Source: Hyphomonadaceae bacterium UKL13-1
GTDB taxonomy: Bacteria > Pseudomonadota > Alphaproteobacteria > Caulobacterales > Aquidulcibacteraceae
Reading direction: 5' to 3'
Length of the DNA: 64,000 bases
Assembly: GCA_001602435.1 (NCBI GenBank)
Contig: CP012156.1
Span: 558,001-622,000 of the forward strand
A model generated the notes under the pieces. It was not told the DNA's origin. It made no database searches and worked only from the letters and a program-made list of their open reading frames with translations. Shown here piece after piece: positions 1 through 8,665 of the stretch. The position numbers were made by a program, and so were the translations under genes. Every line of letters starts with the position of its first letter. Positions within the stretch are counted from its first letter, which is position 1.

Positions 1-2
1 GG

Positions 3-1091
3 CACCCTCTTTTGGGCATAGCAGTAGCCTATGCGGGCATATCAGGTGCATTCGCGGGCAATTATATTCCGGGCCAGTTTGACGTGCTTATGCTTGGCAT
101 AACTGAAGCCGCCGCCAAAATTATCGACCCGAATTTTGTCATGAACCCCTTGGGAAACTGGTGGTTTACCCTATCCATCGGGATTGTCTTTACGCCAATT
201 GCTTGGTGGGTCGCCGACAAGGTCGTTGAGCCTAGACTTGGGAAATGGACCGGATCCAGCTCCCCTCTCGGTGAGGAAGAAGCCAGCCTTGGTCAGATAA
301 CACCGGACCAGAAAAGGGGTTTGCGGCATGCTGGCGTCGCATTTCTAGCGGTTGTTGGTTTATTTACGGCCCTGACACTCTGGCCGGGCTTTGCACCCCT
401 CATTGACACGGAGGCAGTGGGGCCAGCGCAGATGACGCCGTTCTACAAGGCCTTGATTGCTGGGTTCTTCTTGCTGTTTCTCGCAACTGGTTGGGCGTTT
501 GGACGCGCCGCAGGGACGATTAAGACGCACCATGATGCCATCTCAATGATGGGCAATGGGATGCGCGATATGGCTCCTTATCTGGTCCTGATTTTCGCCG
601 CCGCCCATTTTATCGCGATGTTTTCATGGTCCGGTCTGGGGCCAGTTTTGGCGATTAAGGGCGCAGAGCTCTTACAAGGCTTGAACCTGCCGAAGCCCGC
701 CATGCTGACGGGGCTATTATTGATGTCCTCAGGCCTTGATATCGTGATTGGATCGGCTTCCGCCAAATGGAGCGCCTTAGCACCCATCGTCGTCCCGATG
801 CTTATGCTTCTTGGCATTTCACCTGAAATGACAACCGCAGCCTACAGGATGGGCGATTCGATTTTCAACATTGTTACCCCTTTGGCGTCCAATTTTCCGT
901 TGGTGTTGATTATGTGCCGGCGCTGGGTTCCCGACTTTGGCATCGGCTCCTTAATCGCGATGATGATCCCTTTTTCGATTGCCTTTATGGTGGCCGGTTT
1001 AAGCCTCGTGATGATCTGGGTCGGGTTTGATCTGCCAGTTGGGCCCCATGCCCCCGCGTCCTATACAATCGCCCACGGGAGCGTCCGTTAA
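3..1091 (+). CDS. AbgT family transporter, 5' end cut by window edge
   Basis: This is the C-terminal part of an inner-membrane transporter of the AbgT family (p-aminobenzoyl-glutamate uptake in E. coli AbgT; drug export has been reported for other members). The reading frame is open from base 3 to the edge, and the first possible start (TTG at 12) lies inside a hydrophobic helix, so the gene begins outside the window. About 360 residues remain of a family usually near 500. Several long hydrophobic segments are visible, with the family-like stretches AGISGAFAGNY near the start and SGLDIVIGSASAKWSALAP and MGDSIFNIVTPL in the last third. The stop TAA shares its last A with the ATG of the next gene, so translation is probably coupled. 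Pairing with a hydrolase suggests uptake of an amide or peptide-like compound; the substrate is inferred. Confidence 0.85.
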   Translation, partial: HPLLGIAVAYAGISGAFAGNYIPGQFDVLMLGITEAAAKIIDPNFVMNPLGNWWFTLSIGIVFTPIAWWVADKVVEPRLGKWTGSSSPLGEEEASLGQITPDQKRGLRHAGVAFLAVVGLFTALTLWPGFAPLIDTEAVGPAQMTPFYKALIAGFFLLFLATGWAFGRAAGTIKTHHDAISMMGNGMRDMAPYLVLIFAAAHFIAMFSWSGLGPVLAIKGAELLQGLNLPKPAMLTGLLLMSSGLDIVIGSASAKWSALAPIVVPMLMLLGISPEMTTAAYRMGDSIFNIVTPLASNFPLVLIMCRRWVPDFGIGSLIAMMIPFSIAFMVAGLSLVMIWVGFDLPVGPHAPASYTIAHGSVR

Positions 1092-2947
1092 TGGCCAACG
1101 CGCTTGTGAACACGAACGATAAATCAGCTGGCGACGCGGGGGCGCCTGGTCGTGTGGAAGTCGTTCAGAATGTCATGATCCCGATGCGCGATGGTATTCG
1201 GCTTGCGACGGATGTTTATCTACCAGTAGACGGCAGGAGCCAGCGACCGGTGGTGCTAGAGCGAACCCCTTATGGTAAGCAAAGCAGCAATCATGGTGAC
1301 CGAACCTATTTAAATCCTGTCCCAAAAACCAGGCCTAAAATTGCTCGTTGGTTCGCGAGCAAGGGCTATGCCTATGTGCTGCAGGACTGCCGGGGAAGAA
1401 ACGGCTCAGAAGGCGTTTTTTCGAAATATGTGAATGAAGGCGATGATGGCGAGGACACGCTGAAATGGCTTTTGGCGCAAGACTGGTGCAACGGAAAAGT
1501 TGCGACATTAGGATTGTCCTACGGTGCCCATGTTCAAGCCGCGCTCGCTTCGCTGAACCCACACGGGCTGGCGGCGATGGTTTGGGATTCGGGAGGATTC
1601 TCTAACGCCTGGAAAAGTGGCATTCGCCAAGGCGGCGCGTTTGAGCTTAAACAACTTACTTGGGCCATGACCCATGCCCGCTTGTCCCCGGCAACGTTAA
1701 ACGATCCGGTGCGTCGAGCAAATCTAGAGGCTCAGAACATTAGAGATTGGATTGGTATCAATCCGTGGTCGGAAGGCCGATCCCCCCTGGCCATGGCTCC
1801 AGAATATGAGAGCTATGTATTAGAGCTATGGCGCAACGAAACCTTTTCTGCGTTTTGGCGCCGACAGGGCCTCTATGCAGCCGCCAATTACGAAGAATTC
1901 TCCGATGCTCCGACGATGTTCATTTGTAGTTGGTATGACCCATATTCTTTAACGACCATCGAGAACTTCGAAGGTTTATCCAAGCGCAAAGCCGGGCCAT
2001 ACCGAATGATTCTGGGACCTTGGACGCATGGGCAGCGCTCAGTAACCCATGCCGGCGATGTTGATTTTGGCTCCTCGGCTCCCTTGGATGGCAATATCGC
2101 GATCGGCTATGACGAACTGCGTTTGGATTGGTTTGACCAGCAAATTGCGACCCCAACCGAACAGCGCCTGAAGAATAACTTGGTCCAAGTATTTGTCATG
2201 GGCGGTGGCTCAGGGCTAAAGACACATGCGGGGAAAATGGACCACGGCGGCAAATGGCGGAATGAGCCAACTTGGCCGATCCCCAACGCTGTCGCGACGC
2301 CGCTTTATCTGACAAAAGAAAGCATCCTAAGCCTTGAGCCAAGCGAACAAAGCGGATCGATCCATTGGGTTCATGACCCGAAAAACCCTGTTGGCACGCG
2401 CGGTGGTGCGATCGCGTCAGGGGCACCGGTCATGGAGGCGGGTGCGTTTGATCAAGGTCAATTGCCAAGTCAGTCCATTGCCTCATTCCAAACGGAAGTC
2501 TTGGACCGTGATCTCGAGGTCACAGGACCAATCACGGCCAAGCTTTGGGTGTCTTCTAGCGCCGTCGACACCGACATCTGCCTTAAACTCTTGGATGTCT
2601 ATCCGCCAAATCAAGACTATCCTGATGGCTATGCAATGAATCTAAGTCATGGCATTCTGCGTTTGAGGTTTCGAAACGCCTGCGAGAAAACTGAGCTCAT
2701 GACGCCAATGGAAGTTTATCCAATTGAAGTGACAGTTTTCCCGACGAGTAATTTGTTTGTGAGGGGTCATCGCATCCGGCTTGACGTATCCAGCAGCAAT
2801 TTCCCCCATTTTGATGTGAATCCCAACACTGGTCACCCCGCAGGCCTTTTGGGTCCAGAGCCCATTGTGGCAACGAACAAGGTGCACTTTGGCCCTGAAA
2901 CGCCATCCTGCATCATCGTGCCTTTCGTGCGCAGCGAAGAATACTAA
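1091..2947 (+). CDS. CocE/NonD family serine hydrolase (X-Pro dipeptidyl-peptidase S15-like)
   Basis: A 618-residue alpha/beta hydrolase of the CocE/NonD family, which cleaves esters, amides or acyl-peptides. The N-terminal part carries MPMRDGIRLATDVYLP-type strands (about residues 28-46), the nucleophile elbow GLSYGA with Ser143, and the acid and base candidates in SWYDPYS and GPWTHG around residues 280-315. The C-terminal third has the jelly-roll domain typical of X-Pro dipeptidyl-peptidases (VTGPITAKLWVSSSAVDTD). No signal peptide is visible, so it is probably cytoplasmic. The start ATG overlaps the stop of the transporter gene, and a LysR gene follows directly. The three genes read as a small scavenging operon. 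The exact substrate cannot be read from sequence; beta-lactam, glutaryl-amide or peptide-like compounds are all possible. Confidence 0.88.
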   Translation: MANALVNTNDKSAGDAGAPGRVEVVQNVMIPMRDGIRLATDVYLPVDGRSQRPVVLERTPYGKQSSNHGDRTYLNPVPKTRPKIARWFASKGYAYVLQDCRGRNGSEGVFSKYVNEGDDGEDTLKWLLAQDWCNGKVATLGLSYGAHVQAALASLNPHGLAAMVWDSGGFSNAWKSGIRQGGAFELKQLTWAMTHARLSPATLNDPVRRANLEAQNIRDWIGINPWSEGRSPLAMAPEYESYVLELWRNETFSAFWRRQGLYAAANYEEFSDAPTMFICSWYDPYSLTTIENFEGLSKRKAGPYRMILGPWTHGQRSVTHAGDVDFGSSAPLDGNIAIGYDELRLDWFDQQIATPTEQRLKNNLVQVFVMGGGSGLKTHAGKMDHGGKWRNEPTWPIPNAVATPLYLTKESILSLEPSEQSGSIHWVHDPKNPVGTRGGAIASGAPVMEAGAFDQGQLPSQSIASFQTEVLDRDLEVTGPITAKLWVSSSAVDTDICLKLLDVYPPNQDYPDGYAMNLSHGILRLRFRNACEKTELMTPMEVYPIEVTVFPTSNLFVRGHRIRLDVSSSNFPHFDVNPNTGHPAGLLGPEPIVATNKVHFGPETPSCIIVPFVRSEEY

Positions 2948-3865
2948 ATGGGCAAGGCACTTGCCAGCCGGACGTCCAAAAACTTCAATCCGCGGGCAAT
3001 GGAGATTTTCCGCGAAGTCGTTCGAATGGGTTCTGTCACCTCGGCTGCAAAGAAGGCGGGACTTAGTCAGCCAGCTGCAAGTCGTTTGATCGCTCAATTT
3101 GAACAGGATATTGGTTTCGAGCTCTTCCATCGGGACAAGGGTCGCCTCACCCTCAGTCCGGATGGACTTTTGCTCTATGATGAAGTTGTCAGAGCCCTCG
3201 ACAATATCGCCCGGGTAAGGATTTTGGCCAGCGACATTGCGGAATTTCGGTCCGGTCAATTACGCATTGTGGCACCCCCCAGCTTGCTGGAAGGATTTTT
3301 GTCGGAGATCGCGGCAGACTTTTTGAAGCTTTATCCCAAAGTTCGCCTGACACTTGATTCAGGCGGGGTTGATACCGTGAAAGCCATGATTGCATCGCGC
3401 GCTGTTGATGCGGGCTTTGTCAAACTTCCCTTGGAAAGGTCTGATTTAAACGCGGAGTCCATTTTGGAATGCGGGACAACCTGCGTGATCCCGGCCCAGC
3501 ATGATCTTGCAAAAGCCAAAAGCGTTGATGCAGTCGCTTTGCGCAATGTTCCGCTCATATTATTGGGGTTGGGCAGCAGTTCTCGAGCCCAAGTCGAGGC
3601 CGCATTCGCAACTGCTGGCGTTGTCCCGACTGTTCTGGTCGAAACGCACACAATTGGCAGCGCGTGTGCTTTGGCCGCGCGTGGAGTTGGCGTTGCAATC
3701 GTCAACCATGCTCTGGCGAGTGCCTATGTGCGGGATCAAATCGTACTCCGCCCATTCTTGCCTGACATTCGCCAAGACTATGCCTTCGTAACCGCAGATC
3801 CGGCACCTTCACGGTTGGCTAAAGCCTTTCTTGAATGCTGCAAGGCATCGCTACTCAACAAATAG
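2948..3865 (+). CDS. LysR family transcriptional regulator
   Basis: A 305-residue LysR-type regulator. The N-terminal winged helix-turn-helix covers about residues 15-75 (AMEIFREVVRMGSVTSAAKK, then LSQPAASRLIAQFEQDIG), and the rest is the periplasmic-binding-protein-like effector domain. The ATG follows the stop of the hydrolase gene with no gap, so all three genes from base 3 are probably one transcript. LysR regulators usually control a neighbouring or divergent target; here the regulator is last in a co-directional operon, so autoregulation of the whole unit, or control of the next receptor gene at 4332, are both possible. The inducer is unknown. Length is normal for the family. Confidence 0.92.
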   Translation: MGKALASRTSKNFNPRAMEIFREVVRMGSVTSAAKKAGLSQPAASRLIAQFEQDIGFELFHRDKGRLTLSPDGLLLYDEVVRALDNIARVRILASDIAEFRSGQLRIVAPPSLLEGFLSEIAADFLKLYPKVRLTLDSGGVDTVKAMIASRAVDAGFVKLPLERSDLNAESILECGTTCVIPAQHDLAKAKSVDAVALRNVPLILLGLGSSSRAQVEAAFATAGVVPTVLVETHTIGSACALAARGVGVAIVNHALASAYVRDQIVLRPFLPDIRQDYAFVTADPAPSRLAKAFLECCKASLLNK

Positions 3866-4331
3866 GTGTCTGTCTTCAGCAATTCGCCAAAATCAAAGCC
3901 CTTACTTTAGCCCCCGTGATGCGCGGCAATATCCTGGGAAAACGGGCGATAGTTGGCCAGAGGGTGTCCTCATCCCGGCCGAAAAATCAAGAGCAGGAGA
4001 CGGTTTGGATGCCAGTGCGGGTGAAATAGCCGATTTCTCTTGTGCTGCCCGATGTTACATCTAAGGCTTCCCCTTCAAGACGTCCGCCCCCGGGGCGCAT
4101 GTCAGAGTGTTGGCTCCTCAGCTGAACCGTCTGACAAGGAAAGGTGAAGAGAGCCCAGCCGCCGTCAGGAACGCACGGAATACGGAGGTCCTTCAATCGT
4201 TTGGCATCGACAACCGTTTTCAGGTCCCTCGCTGCACTTTCCCTCTTACATATGTTATGTGATAATATAACAATCCATAGAAATTGTGTATGAACTCAAA
4301 CCTAGACCCATTGAAGAGGCGCTGAGGCACC
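3866..4331. other. 466-bp intergenic stretch, no supported gene
   Basis: This gap separates the LysR gene from the TonB-receptor gene. I see no open frame with a convincing start, ribosome site and composition. A short minus-strand frame at about 3987-4196 looks like it could be a decayed gene tail but shows no recognisable domain. The last 100 bases are AT-rich and contain the palindrome described separately, so the right part is probably the promoter of the receptor operon. Confidence 0.5.
4253..4272. promoter_or_regulatory. Candidate operator upstream of the TonB-receptor operon
   Basis: TGTTAT (4253-4258) and ATAACA (4267-4272) are exact inverted repeats separated by 8 AT-rich bases, about 60 bp before the receptor ATG at 4332. 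Position and symmetry suit a repressor or activator site, for example a Fur-family or other metal-responsive regulator. It does not match any consensus I can state with confidence, so the regulator is unassigned. Confidence 0.35.
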
Positions 4332-6470
4332 ATGACAATTCGACGACTTTCATTTTTATCCAGCGCCTTGATTGGCGCGACACTGACGCCCTTTGTGGCC
4401 TTTGCTGATCCGGCGTCAGAGGAAGCCAAAGCGGAAACCATTGTCGTGACGGCTCAGCGCCAAGCCTATCGGGCCGACATTCCTTTGAAACTGACGCCAC
4501 AATCTGTCGACATTTTAGAGGCAGATACTTTGGAAGAAGTTGGGATCACCCGTCTTTCCGATGCGTTAGACTTATCGGCATCCATGGCACGCCAAAACAA
4601 CTTTGGTGGCTTATGGGACAATTTCGCCGTGCGTGGCTTTGCAGGCGACGAGAATTTGCCCAGCGGTTATCTCGTCAATGGCTTCAATGCCGGTCGTGGC
4701 TTTGGCGGACCACGCGACATTGTTGGAATTGAACGGATTGAGATTTTAAAAGGTCCCAGCGCGGCCGTGTTTGGCCGCGGCGAGCCGGGCGGTGCCGTCA
4801 ATCTGGTCACCAAGAAGCCGAAATTTGAGACCGAAGGTGCGATTGGGCTCGCCCTCGGCAGTTTTAATAAAGTGCGCGTCGATGGCGATTGGACGGGCCC
4901 TTTGAGTGACGCGTTTGCCGTGCGCTTGAATGGGTTTTATGAGCAAAGCAATAGCTTCCGCGATACGCTTGAGACCAAGCGCTCTGGTGTTTTCCCGTCT
5001 GCGCAATGGCGGATCACCCCGAAAACCAGCCTAACTTATGAAGGTGAAATCACACGCCAAGAACTGCCCTTTGATCGCGGCGTCGTTTCACTCAATAACA
5101 AGTTGGATGTTGTTCCGACCTCGCGTTTCCTCGGCGAGCCAGCTGATGGGCCACTTCAGGCCGATGCAACCGGCCACCAGTTGCAGCTTCAACATGACTT
5201 TGATGACAGCTGGAGCCTTTTGGTCGGGGCGGGGTATCGGGCCACCGATTTGCAAGGCTTCTCCACCGAAGCCGAACTCGCCACGGCCCGGCAACGCCTG
5301 TTCGTCGATGGTCAAACCTTGTCGCGTCAGCGCCGCTTCCGAGACTATGAAGCCGAACACACCGTCTACCGCGCCGAAATCAGCGGGCGTTTTGAAACCG
5401 GCGCGCTTGAGCATCGCCTCTTAGCAGGCTTTGACTATGACCAATTTTCAAATGATCAGCTATTCTTGCGCGTTCGGCCACACTCGGTTGCCGGCAATCC
5501 AAGCGCGGCTGCGGGCAATGTCATCAATATTTTCAACCCCATCTATGGCCAATTCCCGCTGCCAACACCGGGCCCGCAAACCAACCGCTTGGATGAACAA
5601 GAGGCTTGGGGCTTTTATATTCAAGATCAAGTCAAACTCAGCGACCGCCTGCATATCCGTTTGGGTGGGCGATATGACGATTTCTCCGCCGATGGTTTGA
5701 ACCGGGCAAATAATACGTCCACCTCCTTCAGCGAAACCAAGTTCAGCCCGCAAGCTGGATTTGTCTTTGAAGCCACCGACGTCATCACCTTCTATGGGAC
5801 CTATGGCCAAGGCTTTAGAGCGAATTCGGGAACAGATTTTGCCGGGAAGGCCTTTGCACCTGAAGAATCGGAATCCTTCGAATTGGGCAGCAAAATCACG
5901 TTGCTGGATGGCGATTTGGAAGCCACGATTGCTGTCTTCTCGATGACTAAGACGAACATCATCACCGCCGACCCGGTCAATGCAGGCTTCTCTCTGGCAA
6001 TTGGCGACGCGGAAAGCCGCGGCCTTGAAGTAGATGTGACCGCAGAGCTACCCGGCGAACTGGATCTGCGGATATCTTACGCCTATGTGGACGCCCAAGT
6101 TGCTAAGGATGGCCTTGATCCCAATTTCGCCGCGCTGATCAGAAAGGGCGACCGCCTAATCAATGTGCCCGAACACACTTTGAGTGCGCTGGTCTCGAAA
6201 GAATATGAGGTCGGCGGACGCGAATTAGAGATAGGCGGTGGCGTTCTTTTTGTGGGCGAGCGTCTGGGTGAAACGGCGACGGCATTTGAATTGCCCGCCT
6301 ACACGATGCTAAGACTGTTTGCGACCTATGATCTAACCGATGATCTGGAATTGTCTGCTCAGGTCACTAATCTGGCTGACACTGACTTTTACACCAATTC
6401 ATTTAGCAGGCTGTGGGTTGCACCCGGTGCCCCGCGCAATGTGACAGTGGCTTTGCGCTACAGTTTCTAG
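4332..6470 (+). CDS. TonB-dependent siderophore-type outer membrane receptor
   Basis: A 712-residue outer-membrane receptor. Residues 1-25 form a signal peptide ending VAFA. A TonB box-like ETIVVTAQR follows at about 35-43, then the plug domain (about 50-165, with the conserved IERIEILKGPSAAVFGRGEP) and a 22-strand-type barrel ending in the expected aromatic (LRYSF). It resembles the FhuA-like siderophore-receptor subgroup. It is followed after 12 bp by an ABC ATPase and two ABC-2 permeases on the same strand, an arrangement that suggests one functional unit moving a metal chelate or similar ligand. No periplasmic binding protein is encoded nearby. The ligand is unknown. A palindrome about 60 bp upstream may be its operator. 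Confidence 0.9.
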   Translation: MTIRRLSFLSSALIGATLTPFVAFADPASEEAKAETIVVTAQRQAYRADIPLKLTPQSVDILEADTLEEVGITRLSDALDLSASMARQNNFGGLWDNFAVRGFAGDENLPSGYLVNGFNAGRGFGGPRDIVGIERIEILKGPSAAVFGRGEPGGAVNLVTKKPKFETEGAIGLALGSFNKVRVDGDWTGPLSDAFAVRLNGFYEQSNSFRDTLETKRSGVFPSAQWRITPKTSLTYEGEITRQELPFDRGVVSLNNKLDVVPTSRFLGEPADGPLQADATGHQLQLQHDFDDSWSLLVGAGYRATDLQGFSTEAELATARQRLFVDGQTLSRQRRFRDYEAEHTVYRAEISGRFETGALEHRLLAGFDYDQFSNDQLFLRVRPHSVAGNPSAAAGNVINIFNPIYGQFPLPTPGPQTNRLDEQEAWGFYIQDQVKLSDRLHIRLGGRYDDFSADGLNRANNTSTSFSETKFSPQAGFVFEATDVITFYGTYGQGFRANSGTDFAGKAFAPEESESFELGSKITLLDGDLEATIAVFSMTKTNIITADPVNAGFSLAIGDAESRGLEVDVTAELPGELDLRISYAYVDAQVAKDGLDPNFAALIRKGDRLINVPEHTLSALVSKEYEVGGRELEIGGGVLFVGERLGETATAFELPAYTMLRLFATYDLTDDLELSAQVTNLADTDFYTNSFSRLWVAPGAPRNVTVALRYSF

Positions 6471-6482
6471 GGGTTCGATAGG

Positions 6483-7220
6483 ATGGGGAGGCAAGGTCTA
6501 TCGCTCAACGAATTGGTGGTAATGCGCGGCGGTCGCAGCGTGCTGGACGGCCTGACGCTAAGCGTCCCGGCGGGGCATATTTACGCCCTGCTGGGTGGCA
6601 ATGGTGCTGGAAAGTCCACTGCCTTGTTTGCCACTTTGGGCCTTTTGCCCGTTATGAGTGGGCAGGTTCTAGTAGACGGCAAGGACCCCGCCGAGGAACC
6701 TGATGCTGTGCGCGCCGCCATCGCTTATTTGTCTGAAACCGTTGCGCTTTATGAGCATCTGACAGCCCGCGAAAATGTCGACTATTTCTTGAGCCTTGCT
6801 AACCAATCACGCACTAATGCGGAGATTGTAGAGGCGTTTGCGCAGGTCCGCTTAGATCCTACCGCTCAGGATCAACGCTTGAGTGCTTTTTCCAAAGGCA
6901 TGCGTCAGAAGACAGCGATCGCGCTCGCCCTGTTGCGGAAGACACCCGTGCTTTTGCTCGATGAGCCAACAACGGGTCTTGACCCACAGGCTACGCAGGA
7001 TTTCCATGCGCTCCTCTTGGACCTCAAGGCAAGCGATGTGGCGATCTTGATGGTGACTCATGATCTCTTGGGTGCGGTTGATGTGGCCGACACGATTGGC
7101 CTGATAATCGACGGCAAATTAGCGTCACAGTGGCAGGCGCAAAGCACACTTCCGAGATTTGATCTACAAGCACTCTATGGCGCATTCACTCAAGCGCGCG
7201 CCGGAAACACGCCTGTATGA
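6483..7220 (+). CDS. ABC transporter ATP-binding protein (NosF/NatA-like)
   Basis: A 245-residue ABC ATPase for the two permeases downstream. Walker A is GGNGAGKST at residues 38-46, the signature is an unusual LSAFSKGMR (133-141), Walker B is VLLLDEP (156-162), and the H-loop histidine is in VTHD (His193). At the Q-loop position the sequence reads AYLSETVALYEHLTARENV, with no glutamine; similar replacements are, from memory, seen in NosF-like ATPases. The stop codon overlaps the next ATG (ATGA at 7217-7220), so the ATPase and permease are translationally coupled. It probably energises export or membrane-associated remodelling rather than classical import, since ABC-2 systems are mostly exporters. 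Confidence 0.9.
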   Translation: MGRQGLSLNELVVMRGGRSVLDGLTLSVPAGHIYALLGGNGAGKSTALFATLGLLPVMSGQVLVDGKDPAEEPDAVRAAIAYLSETVALYEHLTARENVDYFLSLANQSRTNAEIVEAFAQVRLDPTAQDQRLSAFSKGMRQKTAIALALLRKTPVLLLDEPTTGLDPQATQDFHALLLDLKASDVAILMVTHDLLGAVDVADTIGLIIDGKLASQWQAQSTLPRFDLQALYGAFTQARAGNTPV

Positions 7221-8665
7221 GGCGCGCCGGTCTCATAGCGCGGGCTGAGCTGGCCTTAATGGTGCGTTCGCGTGTGGCCTTGATTGGTGTGGTTGCTTTG
7301 CTGCTTTTGTCGACCATAGCGGCGGCAACCTCGCAGGCGCATATGGCGCAGGAACGCTTAAGCCGCCTCGCCAATCAGACCCAAACCGATGCGCTATTTG
7401 AAGCGCAGCCCGCCCGTCATCCTCACCGCATGGTGCATTACGGCAGCTATGTATTCCGACCGATTGGCCCGCTCGCCGGGTTTGACCCGGGCATTGATCC
7501 CTTCAGCGGCACGACGCTTTATTTGGAAGGTCATCGTCAGAATAGTGCGACCATTTCTGCGGTGCGCGAGAACTCGAGCCTCATGCGCTTTGGCCAGTTG
7601 ACGCCGGCCTTTGTGCTCCAAACTCTTGCACCGCTTTTGTTGATCTTTCTGGGCTTCTCGATGATCACGCGAGAGCGGGGGCGTGGCAGTCTAAGGCTCC
7701 TCCTGTCTTCGGGTGTCACAGCGGGGGATATCATCTTCGGCAAGACTCTGGCTCTTGGTTCAATCGGGCTGGTTGCATTGGTACCAGCTTGGCTGGCCCT
7801 ATTCCTAATGGCCTTGGCTATGCCGAGCGAAGCGGGTGCCGCAGCGATGATTGGGCTCGGCTGTGGACTTTATGTGCTGATCTGGGTTGTGGGTATTGTT
7901 GCGGCCTCCGCGCTCGCCCAAACAGGGCAGGGCGCATTGTTAAGCCTGATCGGCATTTGGTGCTTTGTCGCCATTGTCGCCCCACGCGGGGCCGCCGAAT
8001 TGGCAAGCCGTCTTGCCCCCTTAGACAGCCGAGCCACCACAGATTTGACGATCCAAGCCGAGTTGCGCCAATTGGGCGATAGTCACAATCCTGACGATCC
8101 GTTCTTCGCCGCATTTAAGGCCCGCATTTTGGCCCAACATCGTGTGACCAAAGTCGAGGATTTGCCCTTCAACTTCCGGGGGGCTGTCTCTGCCGAGGGT
8201 GAAGCGCTGACCTCGCGGCTCTTTGATAAGTATTTTGTCGAGCTCGCCACCGTTCAACGGACACAAAGTCAAATTGTGTCTGGTTTGTCGATCCTAAGTC
8301 CGGCCCTTGCCGTGCGCCATGTTTCAATGGCCGGGGCGGGGACCGACCTTGAGACCCATTTACGCTTCCTGCAGCAAAGCGAAGCCCACCGCTTTGCTAT
8401 GGTGCAGTATCTGAACGGGCTGCATCGTGACAAACTGAACCATGCCGATGATGCAGCCAGATCCAAGGATCGGGCGGCCGAGCAGCGCACCCGAATTGCT
8501 GCCGACAATTGGGCCAAGGTGCCAGATTTTGTATTCAAGCCCACCCGCGCTGCAGAGCGCTTGTCTGCCGCGCTCGCTCCAATCCTCACGCTTTCGCTCT
8601 GGCTGGGTGCCATGTTGGTTTTGGCCGTCTGGAGTAGGCGCGTCCTGGAGGGCAGGGCGCTATGA
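7217..8665 (+). CDS. ABC-2 type permease, DUF3526 group (first of two)
   Basis: A 482-residue membrane protein. There is one N-terminal helix (about residues 15-40), a large extracytoplasmic domain, a central block of about five helices (roughly 135-260), another soluble stretch and a final helix near the C-terminus. The stretch PHRMVHYGSYVFRP, followed by PGIDPFSGTTLYLEGHRQN, is the hallmark of DUF3526-containing ABC-2 permeases. Start and end both overlap neighbours by 4 bp (ATGA), so it is made together with the ATPase and the second permease. Together they would form a heterodimeric permease. Function of DUF3526 permeases is not established; association with a TonB receptor suggests metal or metallophore handling. 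Confidence 0.82.
   Translation: MRRAGLIARAELALMVRSRVALIGVVALLLLSTIAAATSQAHMAQERLSRLANQTQTDALFEAQPARHPHRMVHYGSYVFRPIGPLAGFDPGIDPFSGTTLYLEGHRQNSATISAVRENSSLMRFGQLTPAFVLQTLAPLLLIFLGFSMITRERGRGSLRLLLSSGVTAGDIIFGKTLALGSIGLVALVPAWLALFLMALAMPSEAGAAAMIGLGCGLYVLIWVVGIVAASALAQTGQGALLSLIGIWCFVAIVAPRGAAELASRLAPLDSRATTDLTIQAELRQLGDSHNPDDPFFAAFKARILAQHRVTKVEDLPFNFRGAVSAEGEALTSRLFDKYFVELATVQRTQSQIVSGLSILSPALAVRHVSMAGAGTDLETHLRFLQQSEAHRFAMVQYLNGLHRDKLNHADDAARSKDRAAEQRTRIAADNWAKVPDFVFKPTRAAERLSAALAPILTLSLWLGAMLVLAVWSRRVLEGRAL

Noticed and set aside
3987..4196. 70-codon minus-strand frame in the gap before the TonB receptor
   Set aside because: It could be a decayed gene tail, but I find no domain, upstream remnant or ribosome site to support it.
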